DNA of 64,000 nt from an uncultured Pelagibacteraceae bacterium (GTDB taxonomy: Bacteria > Pseudomonadota > Alphaproteobacteria > Pelagibacterales > Pelagibacteraceae): assembly GCA_902615445.1 (NCBI GenBank), contig CACMOQ010000006.1, positions 1 to 64,000 of the forward strand. Direction: 5' to 3'. Positions 52,701 to 61,775 of the stretch are shown here, piece after piece (the first letter of the stretch is position 1; every line of letters starts with the position of its first letter). The notes under the pieces are model-generated. The model saw nothing but the letters and a program-made list of their open reading frames with translations, did no database searches and was not told the origin of the DNA. The position numbers were made by a program, and so were the translations under genes.

Positions 52701-53931
52701 TTAAATTCTTGAGCATTTCAATAGAAGACTTTATTCCATCTTCATGAAAACCATAACCAAAATAACTTCCACAAAACAATAGATTTTCTTTATTTTGAAT
52801 ATTTTTTAATTTTTTTTGATTATCTAAGGCTTTTTGATCATAATAAGGGTGAGTAAATTCAATTTTTTTATAAATTTTTTCATTTGGTATTTCTTTTAGA
52901 GGATTTAGTGTGAGAAAAATATTCTTTTCACAATTAATTTTTTGCAAAAGGTTTAACCAATAAGTTAATGAACTTTTGTTTAAATTTTTGGGATCAACAT
53001 AAGTATTCCATGATGACCAAACTTTTTTATTTTTTGGCATTATACTCTCATCACAATGTAAAACTGCAAGATTTTTTTTATAATCAAAATTAGATAAAGT
53101 TTTTATTTCTTCGTCAGTAGGATTTTTGATTAGGGATATTGCTTCATCTGCGTGAGTAGCTAAAATTACTTTATCATAATCAAAAAACTCATTAGCTCCT
53201 CCATAATAAACTTGAACTCCCGATGAAACTCTTTGAATTGAATTTATCTTGTAGTTTTTAAAATACTCACCACTTATTTTAGATAATACTTTATTAACAT
53301 ATGTTTTGCTTCTATGAGCTACTGTATACCATTGGGGTCTGTTACGTAGTTTGAATAACCCATGGTTTCGGAAAAATTTTAAAAAAAAATTCATAGGCAT
53401 TTTTCCAGCTTCATATGGGGGCATTGACCAGATAGCAGACACCATTGGAATAATGTGATAATTAATGAAACTTTTTGACCATCTATTTTTTTTTAAAAAT
53501 TCGTCTAAGGTCGTTACTTGATCAATATTTGAAATTTTATCACATAATCTATAAAATTTTAATATTTCTAAAAACATTTTTATAAATTCAATATTCAAAA
53601 AATTTGATTTATTTGCAAAAATTCCTTTAAGACCTTTGCCACAATATTCAAAATTAGTACCCTCAACAGAGACAGAAAATGACATATCACTTTTTTCTAT
53701 TTCAATATCAATTTCCTTAAAAAAATTTATTAAATTTGGATATGTAAGATGATTAAAAACTATAAAGCCTATATCGACAGGAATTCTTTTTTTATTAACG
53801 ACAACATCGATAGTATAAGAATGTCCTCCAAAGCGATCCTCCTTCTCAAAAAGATCAACATGGTGTTTTTTTGATAGAAAATAACTCGCACTTAATCCTG
53901 AAATACCAGAACCAATAACAGCAATTTTCAT
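52693..53931 (-). CDS. FAD-dependent amine-oxidase-like oxidoreductase
   Basis: 412 aa with the flavin loop IAVIGSGISGLSASYFLSKKH, VDLFEKEDRFGGHSYT and PVDIGFIVFNHLTYPNL. The late region LFCGSYFGYGFHEDGIKSS completes the amine oxidase/phytoene-desaturase type of fold. In other bacteria the family is found with DUF1365 and Cfa and is thought to desaturate or oxidise acyl chains. The ATG at 53931 is only 3 nt after the gcvP stop, with no terminator between them. Heads the four-gene lipid block. Confidence 0.85.
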   Translation of the reverse strand: MKIAVIGSGISGLSASYFLSKKHHVDLFEKEDRFGGHSYTIDVVVNKKRIPVDIGFIVFNHLTYPNLINFFKEIDIEIEKSDMSFSVSVEGTNFEYCGKGLKGIFANKSNFLNIEFIKMFLEILKFYRLCDKISNIDQVTTLDEFLKKNRWSKSFINYHIIPMVSAIWSMPPYEAGKMPMNFFLKFFRNHGLFKLRNRPQWYTVAHRSKTYVNKVLSKISGEYFKNYKINSIQRVSSGVQVYYGGANEFFDYDKVILATHADEAISLIKNPTDEEIKTLSNFDYKKNLAVLHCDESIMPKNKKVWSSWNTYVDPKNLNKSSLTYWLNLLQKINCEKNIFLTLNPLKEIPNEKIYKKIEFTHPYYDQKALDNQKKLKNIQNKENLLFCGSYFGYGFHEDGIKSSIEMLKNLNE

Positions 53932-53934
53932 TAA

Positions 53935-56805
53935 TTAAGCTGCGTCTTCTTTGAACTCATCCATACTTGGACATGTACAAAAAATATTTTTATCACCATA
54001 GACATTATCGACTCTTGCTACTGGTGGCCAAAATTTATTTGTTCGTAAAAATTTAGCTGGATAGCCTGCTTCTTCTCGAGAATATTTGTGTTTCCAGTCG
54101 TTTGATGCAAGTTCAGTGTCAGTATGAGGAGCATTTTTAATTGGATTATCAACTTTATCAAATTTACCAGATTTAATATGATCTATTTCTTCTTTTATCT
54201 TTATCAGGGTATCACAAAATCTATCGAGTTCAGATAAACTTTCACTTTCAGTAGGTTCTATCATCATTGTTCCAGCTACTGGCCATGACATTGTTGGTGC
54301 ATGAAAACCAAAGTCAATGAGTCTTTTAGCAATATCCTCTTCAGTTACACCTGTTTCTGATTTAATCTTTCTAATATCAATAATGCATTCATGTGCAACA
54401 TTACCTTTTGATCCTTTATACAGAATTGGAAAGTGATTTTTAAGTCTATTAGCAATATAATTCGCATTTAAAATAGCAACTTTTGTTGCAAGTTTTAATC
54501 CTTCAGAGCCCATCATTTTAATATACATCCATGAAATTGATAAAATACTTGAACTACCCCAAGGAGCTGCTGAAACTGCTCCAATTCCAGTTGCTGGTCC
54601 GCAATCTTTTACAACTGGATGATTAGGCAGATAGGCTTGCAAGTGTTTTCTACATGCAATAGGTCCCATACCAGGTCCACCCCCACCATGTGGAATACAA
54701 AATGTTTTATGTAAGTTTATGTGACAAACATCAGGACCAAAATTTCCTGGTTTTGCAATTCCAACTAAAGCATTTAAGTTTGCTCCATCCATATAAACCT
54801 GACCTCCATGTTTATGAATTAAGTCACATATATCGGTGATCTTCTCTTCAAAAACTCCATGAGTAGATGGATAAGTTACCATTAATGCTCCAAGATTTTC
54901 AGAATGCAGCTCTGTTTTTTTCTTTAAATCCTCAAAGTCAACATTTCCCTCTTTATCACAATTGACTACTACAACTTTCATTCCAACCATTTGAGCACTT
55001 GCAGGATTAGTTCCATGAGCAGAGCTAGGTATTAAACATATATTTCTATTTTTATCGCCTCTATCTATATGATATTTTCTAATTACCATTAATCCTGCGT
55101 ATTCACCTTGAGCCCCAGCATTTGGTTGTAGTGAAACACCTGAAAAACCTGTAATTGATCTTAGCCAATTTTTGAGATCAGTGAATAATGATCTGTATCC
55201 TTCCATTTGCTCGACAGGCACAAACGGATGTGGCTCAGCTAATTCTCTCCAAGAGATAGGTATCATTTCTGCAGTGGCATTTAATTTCATAGTGCATGAG
55301 CCAAGGGCAATCATAGTTCTGTTAAGAGCTATATCTTTATCCTCTAACTTTTTGAGATATCTAAGCATTTCTGTTTCTGAATGATATGAATTAAAAACAG
55401 GATGTTTTAAAAACTTTGAAGTTCTTAATAGATTTTCAGGTAAATTAGGTAAACTTACTGTGGGATCCTCTTTTTTTATTGACTCTGCTGCATTAAAGAT
55501 TTTCAATAATTGATTCACCCTATAAACATTTTTTTTTTCATCAAAAGAAACAGCAAGCATTTCTGAATTTACTTTTCTAATATTAACTTTTTGAATCAAA
55601 GCATTTTTAAAAATTTGATCAGTTTTCTCTTTAGTAATAATTGTTACAGTGTCAAAAAAATAATCTGAATAAATTTCGTAGCCAGACTGTTTTATTTTAT
55701 CAGCAAAATTTTTTGCTAGCTGAGAAACTCTCTCAGAAATATTCTTAATTCCATCTGGACCATGATAAATACAATATGCCGCTGACACAATTGCTAATAA
55801 AGCTTGAGCAGTACAAATATTACTTGTAGCTTTGTCTCTTCTAATGTGCTGCTCTCTAGTCTGCAGTGACAATCTATAAGCTTTATTTCCATGTCTATCT
55901 ACTGAAACACCAACTATTCTTCCCGGCATAGATCTTTTATATTCATCTTTTGTTGCAAAAAAGGCTGCATGAGGTCCACCGTAACCCATTGGTATACCAA
56001 ATCTTTGAGAGCTTCCTACTGCAATATCAGCTCCAAGCTCTCTTGGTGTTTTTAGTTTAGCAAGCGCAAGAAGATCACATGCTAAAATTGCTTTACCGTT
56101 TTTTTTATGAATTTTACTAATTGCTTCACTAGGATTTTTTATATCACCTAAGGTCCCAGGGTACTGTAAAATTCCGCAAACAATATCTTCTTTTAATTGC
56201 TCTATAACTTTATCCTCGTTTCCAACAAAAACTTTTAGACCCATTGGCTCTGCCCTTGTTTGAATAACATCAATTGTTTGTGGATGACAATTTTCTGAAA
56301 CAAAGACTAAATTACTTTCACTTTTATTTAGTCTATGACTTAAACCCATAGCCTCTGCAGCTGCTGTGCCTTCATCAAGTAGAGATGCATTTGCAATATC
56401 CATTCCAGTAAAATCAACTATCATTTGTTGAAAGTTTAATAGCATTTCCAATCTACCTTGAGCTACTTCTGGCTGATAAGGTGTATAGGATGTATACCAT
56501 CCTGGATTTTCTAATATATTTCTTAAAATTACATATGGCGTATATGTTCCATAATAACCCATACCTAGAAAATTTGAGTAAATTTGGTTTTTTTTTGAAA
56601 TTGCTTTTAATTTTCTTAATGCTTCATATTCTGAATTCGACTCACCAATATTTAGTTCACCTTTAAATTGGATTTTTTCAGGAACGGTATTGTTTATTAA
56701 ATCATCCAGAGATTTATAATCCAATTTTTTAATCATTTTTAATTGTTCTTCCTCAGAGGGACCAATATGTCTTTTTAAAAAATCTTTTTGTGAATTATGT
56801 AACAT
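53935..56805 (-). CDS. gcvP: Glycine dehydrogenase (decarboxylating), P-protein
   Basis: PLP-dependent decarboxylation of glycine with transfer to the lipoyl arm of GcvH. 956 aa as a single fused polypeptide (not split into P1/P2). The N-half has KRHIGPSEEEQ and GMGYYGTYTPYVILRN, and the C-half has the PLP-lysine motif HINLHKTFCIPHGGGGPGMGP. Start overlaps the gcvH stop by one base. Third gene after the tandem glycine riboswitch. In SAR11, glycine is a growth-limiting requirement, so cleavage is expected to be tightly tuned. Confidence 0.97.
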   Translation of the reverse strand: MLHNSQKDFLKRHIGPSEEEQLKMIKKLDYKSLDDLINNTVPEKIQFKGELNIGESNSEYEALRKLKAISKKNQIYSNFLGMGYYGTYTPYVILRNILENPGWYTSYTPYQPEVAQGRLEMLLNFQQMIVDFTGMDIANASLLDEGTAAAEAMGLSHRLNKSESNLVFVSENCHPQTIDVIQTRAEPMGLKVFVGNEDKVIEQLKEDIVCGILQYPGTLGDIKNPSEAISKIHKKNGKAILACDLLALAKLKTPRELGADIAVGSSQRFGIPMGYGGPHAAFFATKDEYKRSMPGRIVGVSVDRHGNKAYRLSLQTREQHIRRDKATSNICTAQALLAIVSAAYCIYHGPDGIKNISERVSQLAKNFADKIKQSGYEIYSDYFFDTVTIITKEKTDQIFKNALIQKVNIRKVNSEMLAVSFDEKKNVYRVNQLLKIFNAAESIKKEDPTVSLPNLPENLLRTSKFLKHPVFNSYHSETEMLRYLKKLEDKDIALNRTMIALGSCTMKLNATAEMIPISWRELAEPHPFVPVEQMEGYRSLFTDLKNWLRSITGFSGVSLQPNAGAQGEYAGLMVIRKYHIDRGDKNRNICLIPSSAHGTNPASAQMVGMKVVVVNCDKEGNVDFEDLKKKTELHSENLGALMVTYPSTHGVFEEKITDICDLIHKHGGQVYMDGANLNALVGIAKPGNFGPDVCHINLHKTFCIPHGGGGPGMGPIACRKHLQAYLPNHPVVKDCGPATGIGAVSAAPWGSSSILSISWMYIKMMGSEGLKLATKVAILNANYIANRLKNHFPILYKGSKGNVAHECIIDIRKIKSETGVTEEDIAKRLIDFGFHAPTMSWPVAGTMMIEPTESESLSELDRFCDTLIKIKEEIDHIKSGKFDKVDNPIKNAPHTDTELASNDWKHKYSREEAGYPAKFLRTNKFWPPVARVDNVYGDKNIFCTCPSMDEFKEDAA

Positions 56806-57185
56806 TATTGAGCGTTCTCCTTTGCAAACTTATCGTAATCTTCTTTGTTCATTAAAGACTCCATCTCTGACACATCTTTAATCTTTAATTTAAAAAACCA
56901 CGCACTGTTTTCTGGATCTTGATTAATCTTTGAGGGATCGTCAACAATAGCTTGATTAGTGTCAACCACTTCGCCGCTTACTGGTGTATATACGTCACTA
57001 GCAGCTTTTGTCGACTCAACAACACCTGCTGTTCCATCTTTTTCTACACTGGAACCTTTTTCTGGAAGCTCTGCAAATACAATATCACCCAGCATTTCTG
57101 TTGCATGCTTTGTTATGCCAATTGTAGCAACATCGCCTTCTAATTTTATCCATTCATGTTCTTTAGAATATTTAACTTCACTCAT
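56805..57185 (-). CDS. gcvH: Glycine cleavage H-protein
   Basis: Lipoylated shuttle between the P-, T- and L-proteins. 126 aa with [23 protein letters not shown] and the lipoyl-lysine region [18 protein letters not shown]. Start overlaps the gcvT stop by one base (TAATG), and its stop overlaps the gcvP start. Normal length and composition. Confidence 0.97.
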   Translation of the reverse strand: MSEVKYSKEHEWIKLEGDVATIGITKHATEMLGDIVFAELPEKGSSVEKDGTAGVVESTKAASDVYTPVSGEVVDTNQAIVDDPSKINQDPENSAWFFKLKIKDVSEMESLMNKEDYDKFAKENAQ

Positions 57186-58288
57186 TAATTTGCTCCTTTT
57201 ACATAACTTTTTTTATAAAACGGTAAACCACAAATGCTTGCTGGATATTTTTTACCCCTTACCTCTAAAAATACTTTAGTATTTTTTTTTGAAAATTCAT
57301 TTTCCACATAGCCCATCGCTACAGGTCCATTAACACTTGGGCCGAATGTTCCGCTGGTAATTTCACCAATATGAACATCTGACTGATTAAATATTTTTGT
57401 TTTTTCTCTAGCAATTATTCTTCCCTCAGGTTTTATTCCAACTCTAATTTTTGTAACACCATTGTTCAATTGTTTAATAATAATGTCTGAACCAATAAAG
57501 TCGCCTTTAGATATTCTCTCTTTTGAAATTGCCCATTTTAAATTTGCTTCTACTGGTGTTTTATCTTTATCAAGATCATGACCGTACAAACATAAGCCAG
57601 CTTCTAACCTTAAAGTATCTCTTGCTCCTAAACCCACAAGTTTAGAACCTTTATCAATCAATTCTCTAGTCAATTTATCTGCAAAATTATTCGGGATTGA
57701 TATCTCAAAACCATCTTCACCTGTATATCCAGATCGAGTAATATACACTTTCTGATTATCAAATAAGAACCAATTACCAGACATAAAATTTAAATCTTTT
57801 ACTTTATTAATAACCTCATTTAGGATTTGTGATGATTTAGGTCCCTGAATTGCTATTAAAGATCTATTTTCATCTAAATCCATTTTGTATTTTTCGTTTA
57901 ACAAGTCCTTTAAAATTTTAAAATCATCATTTTTACATGCTGCATTAAGAATTATCAAAAAACCTCCACTAATTTTTGTAATTATTAAATCATCTTGTAT
58001 CCCAGCATCTTTATCCATTAAAAAGCTGTACTTAGAATGATTTAGTTTCAAATTTTTCAAATCTAATGGAAAAATTTTTTCTAAATCTTTAATTAGTTCA
58101 TCACCACCGTAAATAAATAATTGGCCCATATGTGAAACATCAAAAATACCAGAGTGATTTCTTGTAAATTTATGCTCCTCTACAATACCTTCAGAATACT
58201 GAATTGGCATATGATAACCTGCAAATTCTACAAACTTTGCATTACAATCTTGATGTAATTTATAAAGTGATGTTTTTTTTGTATTCAT
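57185..58288 (-). CDS. gcvT: Aminomethyltransferase (glycine cleavage T-protein)
   Basis: Releases ammonia and transfers the methylene group to tetrahydrofolate. 367 aa with [28 protein letters not shown] (folate-binding Asp region), [13 protein letters not shown] and the C-terminal GPVAMGYVE. First gene of gcvTHP. The ATG at 58288-58286 lies two bases after the 3' strand of the second riboswitch P1 helix. DmdA or other GcvT-like demethylases are ruled out by operon context. Confidence 0.96.
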   Translation of the reverse strand: MNTKKTSLYKLHQDCNAKFVEFAGYHMPIQYSEGIVEEHKFTRNHSGIFDVSHMGQLFIYGGDELIKDLEKIFPLDLKNLKLNHSKYSFLMDKDAGIQDDLIITKISGGFLIILNAACKNDDFKILKDLLNEKYKMDLDENRSLIAIQGPKSSQILNEVINKVKDLNFMSGNWFLFDNQKVYITRSGYTGEDGFEISIPNNFADKLTRELIDKGSKLVGLGARDTLRLEAGLCLYGHDLDKDKTPVEANLKWAISKERISKGDFIGSDIIIKQLNNGVTKIRVGIKPEGRIIAREKTKIFNQSDVHIGEITSGTFGPSVNGPVAMGYVENEFSKKNTKVFLEVRGKKYPASICGLPFYKKSYVKGAN

Positions 58289-58290
58289 AT

Positions 58291-58449
58291 TAACTCATTA
58301 TACCCATCTGTATATTTGCCTGAGAGTTTTGCTCCTTCGGCGAGAATTAAATCTCTTTCCAGAGTTAATATATTACGGTCCTTTTTGCCTGAGAGATTCC
58401 TGGGTGGTTGCTCCTTCGGCGCTACAATAATCTGTAGTCTCTCCCGTAA
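58291..58449 (-). promoter_or_regulatory. Tandem glycine riboswitch upstream of gcvT
   Basis: Minus-strand RNA holds two aptamers. Each has the family core GCCGAAGGAGCAA followed by CTCAGGCAAA. Aptamer 1: P1 TTACGG (58449-58444) with CCGTAA (58378-58373), core CGGGAGAGA ... GCGCCGAAGGAGCAACC ... CTCTCAGGCAAAAAGGACCG. Aptamer 2: P1 TAACTC (58367-58362) with GAGTTA (58296-58291), core GGAAAGAGA ... CTCGCCGAAGGAGCAAAACTCTCAGGC. The two are joined by 5 nt. No separate expression platform lies between aptamer 2 and the ATG at 58288, so glycine binding would act on translation initiation of gcvT directly. Confidence 0.96.
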
Positions 58450-58478
58450 ATCAATAGTCCTATAAGTGAATTAAAATG

Positions 58479-59357
58479 TCAATTGGAAACGATTGCCTTT
58501 GGTTTTTTTAAAAGCGTGTAAAACTGAAGTAATACAGCAAAAAGTATTATTGCCCCTCCTATCAACCCGTATAATGATGGAATTTCGCTTACAAAAAGGA
58601 AAGCCCAAATAGGACCAAGAACAGATTCGGATAACATGATTATTCCAACCATTGCGGAAGGGGTTGTTCTTGCTCCAATAGTTATAAATATAAACCCAAA
58701 ACCTATTTGAAAAAATCCAGCTAAAAATCCTAAAAAAATATCATGTGCTGAAATCATTATAGTAGGTGATAGTAATAAACCAATAAGACATGAGCTAATA
58801 CCTGCAACAAATTGTGCTGGTACCATATCAACAGATGGAAATTTCCTAACAATCATTATCAAAACTGCAAAAGTAATTGGCATTGTGAAAGCAGCTAAAT
58901 TTCCAGATAATTCTCCTGGAGATAATGAATTTCCAACCATCAAAAGTACTCCAGAAATTGCTAAAATAATTGAGATTAAAGTAATTAAATTAATTTTTTC
59001 TTTTAAGAAAAAGAAACCAAATATAGCTAAAAATAAAATTTGAAGTGATATTATAAAATTTGTATTGGCAACCGTAGTATTATACATGGCAAAAACATAA
59101 CCACAAAAACCGATAGATAATATTAATCCTCCTATAAAACCGGGTAATCTGGAATCATAAAATGATTTTAAAACTTTTCTTCTATAAACGATTATCAAAA
59201 AAGATAATACAGTCAGGGAAAAAAATAATGATCTCCAAAATAATATCTGCCATAATGTTGCTCCTTCAAAGGATTTTACGATTAGTCCACCAAAGCTTAA
59301 ACTAAGAGCTCCTAAAAATATCAGTAATGGCCCAGGTAAACTTTTTAGAATATTCAT
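58479..59357 (-). CDS. EamA/DMT-family transporter in the 5-oxoprolinase operon
   Basis: 292 aa with ten membrane segments: first EamA repeat (PGPLLIFLGALSLSFGGLIVKSF) and second repeat ending GIIMLSESVLGPIWAFLFVSEIPSLYGLIGG. The ATG overlaps the pxpC stop by one base (TAATG), so pxpB-pxpC-eamA form one unit. A role in moving 5-oxoproline or a related amino acid is likely from position but not proven. The gene ends about 30 bp upstream of the gcv riboswitch. Confidence 0.84.
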   Translation of the reverse strand: MNILKSLPGPLLIFLGALSLSFGGLIVKSFEGATLWQILFWRSLFFSLTVLSFLIIVYRRKVLKSFYDSRLPGFIGGLILSIGFCGYVFAMYNTTVANTNFIISLQILFLAIFGFFFLKEKINLITLISIILAISGVLLMVGNSLSPGELSGNLAAFTMPITFAVLIMIVRKFPSVDMVPAQFVAGISSCLIGLLLSPTIMISAHDIFLGFLAGFFQIGFGFIFITIGARTTPSAMVGIIMLSESVLGPIWAFLFVSEIPSLYGLIGGAIILFAVLLQFYTLLKKPKAIVSN

Positions 59358-60301
59358 TAAATTTTTGAAATTAAACTTTGAGTTTCTAGGTCATACAACT
59401 TAAAGAGAGTTTCTGCACTATTTAAATCGACATCTTTAAATTTGACTTTTGAACCAGGAGTTAATTGAACTAATTTGTCATAATCAGCACTTATAACTAC
59501 ACCAATTTTAGGATAACCACCTATGGTTCCATGATCCGAAAGCATGATGATTGGAAAACCATCAGCTGTCACTTGTATCACGCCCTTAATTAGGCCTTCA
59601 GATCTAATATTGGTCTCGACAATATTTTCAATTTTTTTCCCCTCTAATCTCATTCCCATACGATCGGATAGTTTGGAAACTTTAAATTCATTTTTAAAAA
59701 AAATTTCCTTACCCTCTTCAGAAAAATAATCAAAATTTGTTCCTTTAATTACTCTAATATTTTCTATTTTTGTATTAACATAATTCAATTTTGTATTTAC
59801 AAAGTTTTGATTTATTTCTTTAATATTAATTTTTTGATTATTAGACAGCTTTTTCCCATTGTTAGAACCTATATTTGCTTTAGTATTTGTTGAACAGCTA
59901 GACCATTGAAATTTTAAATCAAATGTACCACTTATTGCTAGATATCCATATACAGATTTATTAGTTGATATAATATCTAACTCGTCATTATTTTCTAAAA
60001 TAAAAGATTGGTAACATTTTCCATCAATTAAATTATCACCTTTTTTAATTTCATAATTCACATCACCAGTGATAGCAATATTTATTGGGTTACCATGATA
60101 TTTCAAATGAGGACCTTGATAAGCAAATTCTATCACCGGATGGTTATGATTGTTGCCTGTTAATTTGTTCGCTAATAAATAATTTCTGTTATCCATAGCT
60201 CCACTGAATGGGATTCCTATATGATATAAATGGTTTCTTCCAAGGTCTTGGAATGTTGAATTAATACCAGCTCTTATAATTTCAAAATAATTTTTATTCA
60301 T
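59357..60301 (-). CDS. pxpC: 5-oxoprolinase subunit PxpC
   Basis: Part of the PxpABC 5-oxoprolinase, which hydrolyses pyroglutamate to glutamate using ATP. 314 aa of the KipA/carboxyltransferase-like family: RAGINSTFQDLGRNHLYHIGIPFSGAMDNRNYLLANKL, then LSDRMGMRLEG and DGFPIIMLSDHGTIGGYPKIGVVI. Overlaps pxpB by 8 nt and the EamA gene by one base. The third subunit PxpA is divergent nearby, so the full enzyme can be made. Confidence 0.93.
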   Translation of the reverse strand: MNKNYFEIIRAGINSTFQDLGRNHLYHIGIPFSGAMDNRNYLLANKLTGNNHNHPVIEFAYQGPHLKYHGNPINIAITGDVNYEIKKGDNLIDGKCYQSFILENNDELDIISTNKSVYGYLAISGTFDLKFQWSSCSTNTKANIGSNNGKKLSNNQKINIKEINQNFVNTKLNYVNTKIENIRVIKGTNFDYFSEEGKEIFFKNEFKVSKLSDRMGMRLEGKKIENIVETNIRSEGLIKGVIQVTADGFPIIMLSDHGTIGGYPKIGVVISADYDKLVQLTPGSKVKFKDVDLNSAETLFKLYDLETQSLISKI

Positions 60302-60968
60302 GATAATTTAGATATTTCTCTTTAGTAATTCTTTTGAATGTAACTAAATCACCTGGATTGATCAAATTAGGTTCTTTTTCTTTAGAATTATCGAAAATGT
60401 TTAACGGAGTATTACCAATTATATTCCAACCCCCGGGGCTTTCAAATGTATATATATTTGCAAATTGCTCAGTTAAACCAATTGAACCTTTTGGGACCTT
60501 GACTCTAGGAGTGTCAAGACGTTTTGCTCTAAGATTTTCCTGTAAATCACCAAGAAAAGGCATTCCTGCAATAAAACCTGTCATGTAACAAAAAAATTCC
60601 TTTTCAAAAAAATTTTCATAAATTTTTTCTTTTTTCATATTGAGTATTTCTTCTAATCTTTTTATATCTAAGCAAAATTCTTTTTCACAACAAACAGGAA
60701 TCTCGAACTTTTTATTTTGAATATTATCACTTTTAGTAATTTCAATACTATCAATAATCTTTTTAAGTTTATCAAAATTAATCTTTTTAAGATCAAAAGA
60801 GATAATCAATTTATTATATGACGGGGTAATATTATTGACCCCTAAAATATTTTTTTTTCTTATAGTTTTAAAATATTTTATTACTTGAGTATTAGTTTCT
60901 CTATTAACCTCTTTACCAAAATCACAATATAAAGCTGCGTCACCAAGATTTGATATATTTTTTATCAT
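60294..60968 (-). CDS. pxpB: 5-oxoprolinase subunit PxpB
   Basis: 224 aa of the KipI family. N-terminal NLGDAALYCDFGKEVNR, a Cys-containing segment (EIPVCCEKEFCLD) and the conserved C-terminal FIAGMPFLGDLQENLRAKRLDTPRVKVPKGSIGLTEQFANIYTFESPGGWNIIG. Functions with PxpA and PxpC. It reads away from pxpA with a 21-bp gap between the start codons. Confidence 0.93.
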   Translation of the reverse strand: MIKNISNLGDAALYCDFGKEVNRETNTQVIKYFKTIRKKNILGVNNITPSYNKLIISFDLKKINFDKLKKIIDSIEITKSDNIQNKKFEIPVCCEKEFCLDIKRLEEILNMKKEKIYENFFEKEFFCYMTGFIAGMPFLGDLQENLRAKRLDTPRVKVPKGSIGLTEQFANIYTFESPGGWNIIGNTPLNIFDNSKEKEPNLINPGDLVTFKRITKEKYLNYHE

Positions 60969-60989
60969 GCCATGTTATACTGAAGAATA

Positions 60990-61775
60990 GTGAGTATTGA
61001 AATTAATATAAATTGTGATTTAGGCGAAAAATCTAAACATCATTCTAATAAGCATGATCCTGACTTACTCGAAATAGTCAATTCAGCAAACGTAGCATGT
61101 GGTTATCATGCAGGCGATAAGGAAACTATGAATAAGGTTGTGGAAATATCAAAAAAAAATGGTGTTAGTATTGGGGCGCATCCATCTTTCAATGACCCTG
61201 AAAATTTTGGTAGAGAACGAATGAATTTATCTTCTTCTGAGATAGAAAAATTAATAATTGATCAGTATGAAATTCTTCAAAAAATTTCATCTAACCATGG
61301 TGAAAATGTCACTCATATAAAACCACATGGTGCTTTAAATAATATGGCGTGCGAAGATATTAATTTAGCGACTATATTAGCTAAAGTAATCAAAAGTATA
61401 AATCCAGAATTAATTTATTTAGTGCCAACTGGATCTAAAATGGAACAAGCTGCTAAAAAGTTAGATATGAAAATTGCCTGTGAAATATTTGCGGATCGAA
61501 ATTATGAAGACGATGGTAACCTAGTTTCAAGAAAAAAACCCAATGCTTTAATTACTGATCCCGAATTAGCAAAAAAACATGTTTTAAGCATGGTAAAAAA
61601 TCAGGCACTTAATTGTCACAGCGGGAAACAAATACCTTGTGAAATTGACTCTGTTTGCATACATGGAGATAACTTAAGTTCGTTAAATACTGCAAAAGCT
61701 GTTAAGGAAAACTTATTAAATAATGGTTTATCACTTGTAGCTTTAAATAAAATGGAGAAATTTAAAAATGATTAA
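60990..61775 (+). CDS. pxpA: 5-oxoprolinase subunit PxpA (LamB/YcsF)
   Basis: 261 aa starting IEININCDLGEKSKHHS, with NVACGYHAGDKETMNKVV, GAHPSFNDPENFGRE, IKPHGALNNMAC and CEIFADRNYEDDGNLVSRKKPNALITD, typical of the family. Together with PxpB and PxpC it converts 5-oxoproline to glutamate. The start is a GTG at 60990. The first in-frame ATG is too late and would remove the metal-binding core. TPR gene start overlaps its end by 8 nt. Confidence 0.93.
   Translation: MSIEININCDLGEKSKHHSNKHDPDLLEIVNSANVACGYHAGDKETMNKVVEISKKNGVSIGAHPSFNDPENFGRERMNLSSSEIEKLIIDQYEILQKISSNHGENVTHIKPHGALNNMACEDINLATILAKVIKSINPELIYLVPTGSKMEQAAKKLDMKIACEIFADRNYEDDGNLVSRKKPNALITDPELAKKHVLSMVKNQALNCHSGKQIPCEIDSVCIHGDNLSSLNTAKAVKENLLNNGLSLVALNKMEKFKND

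Noticed and set aside
56959-57279. 106-aa plus-strand ORF
   Set aside because: Antisense to gcvH and the end of gcvT, both with strong family motifs.
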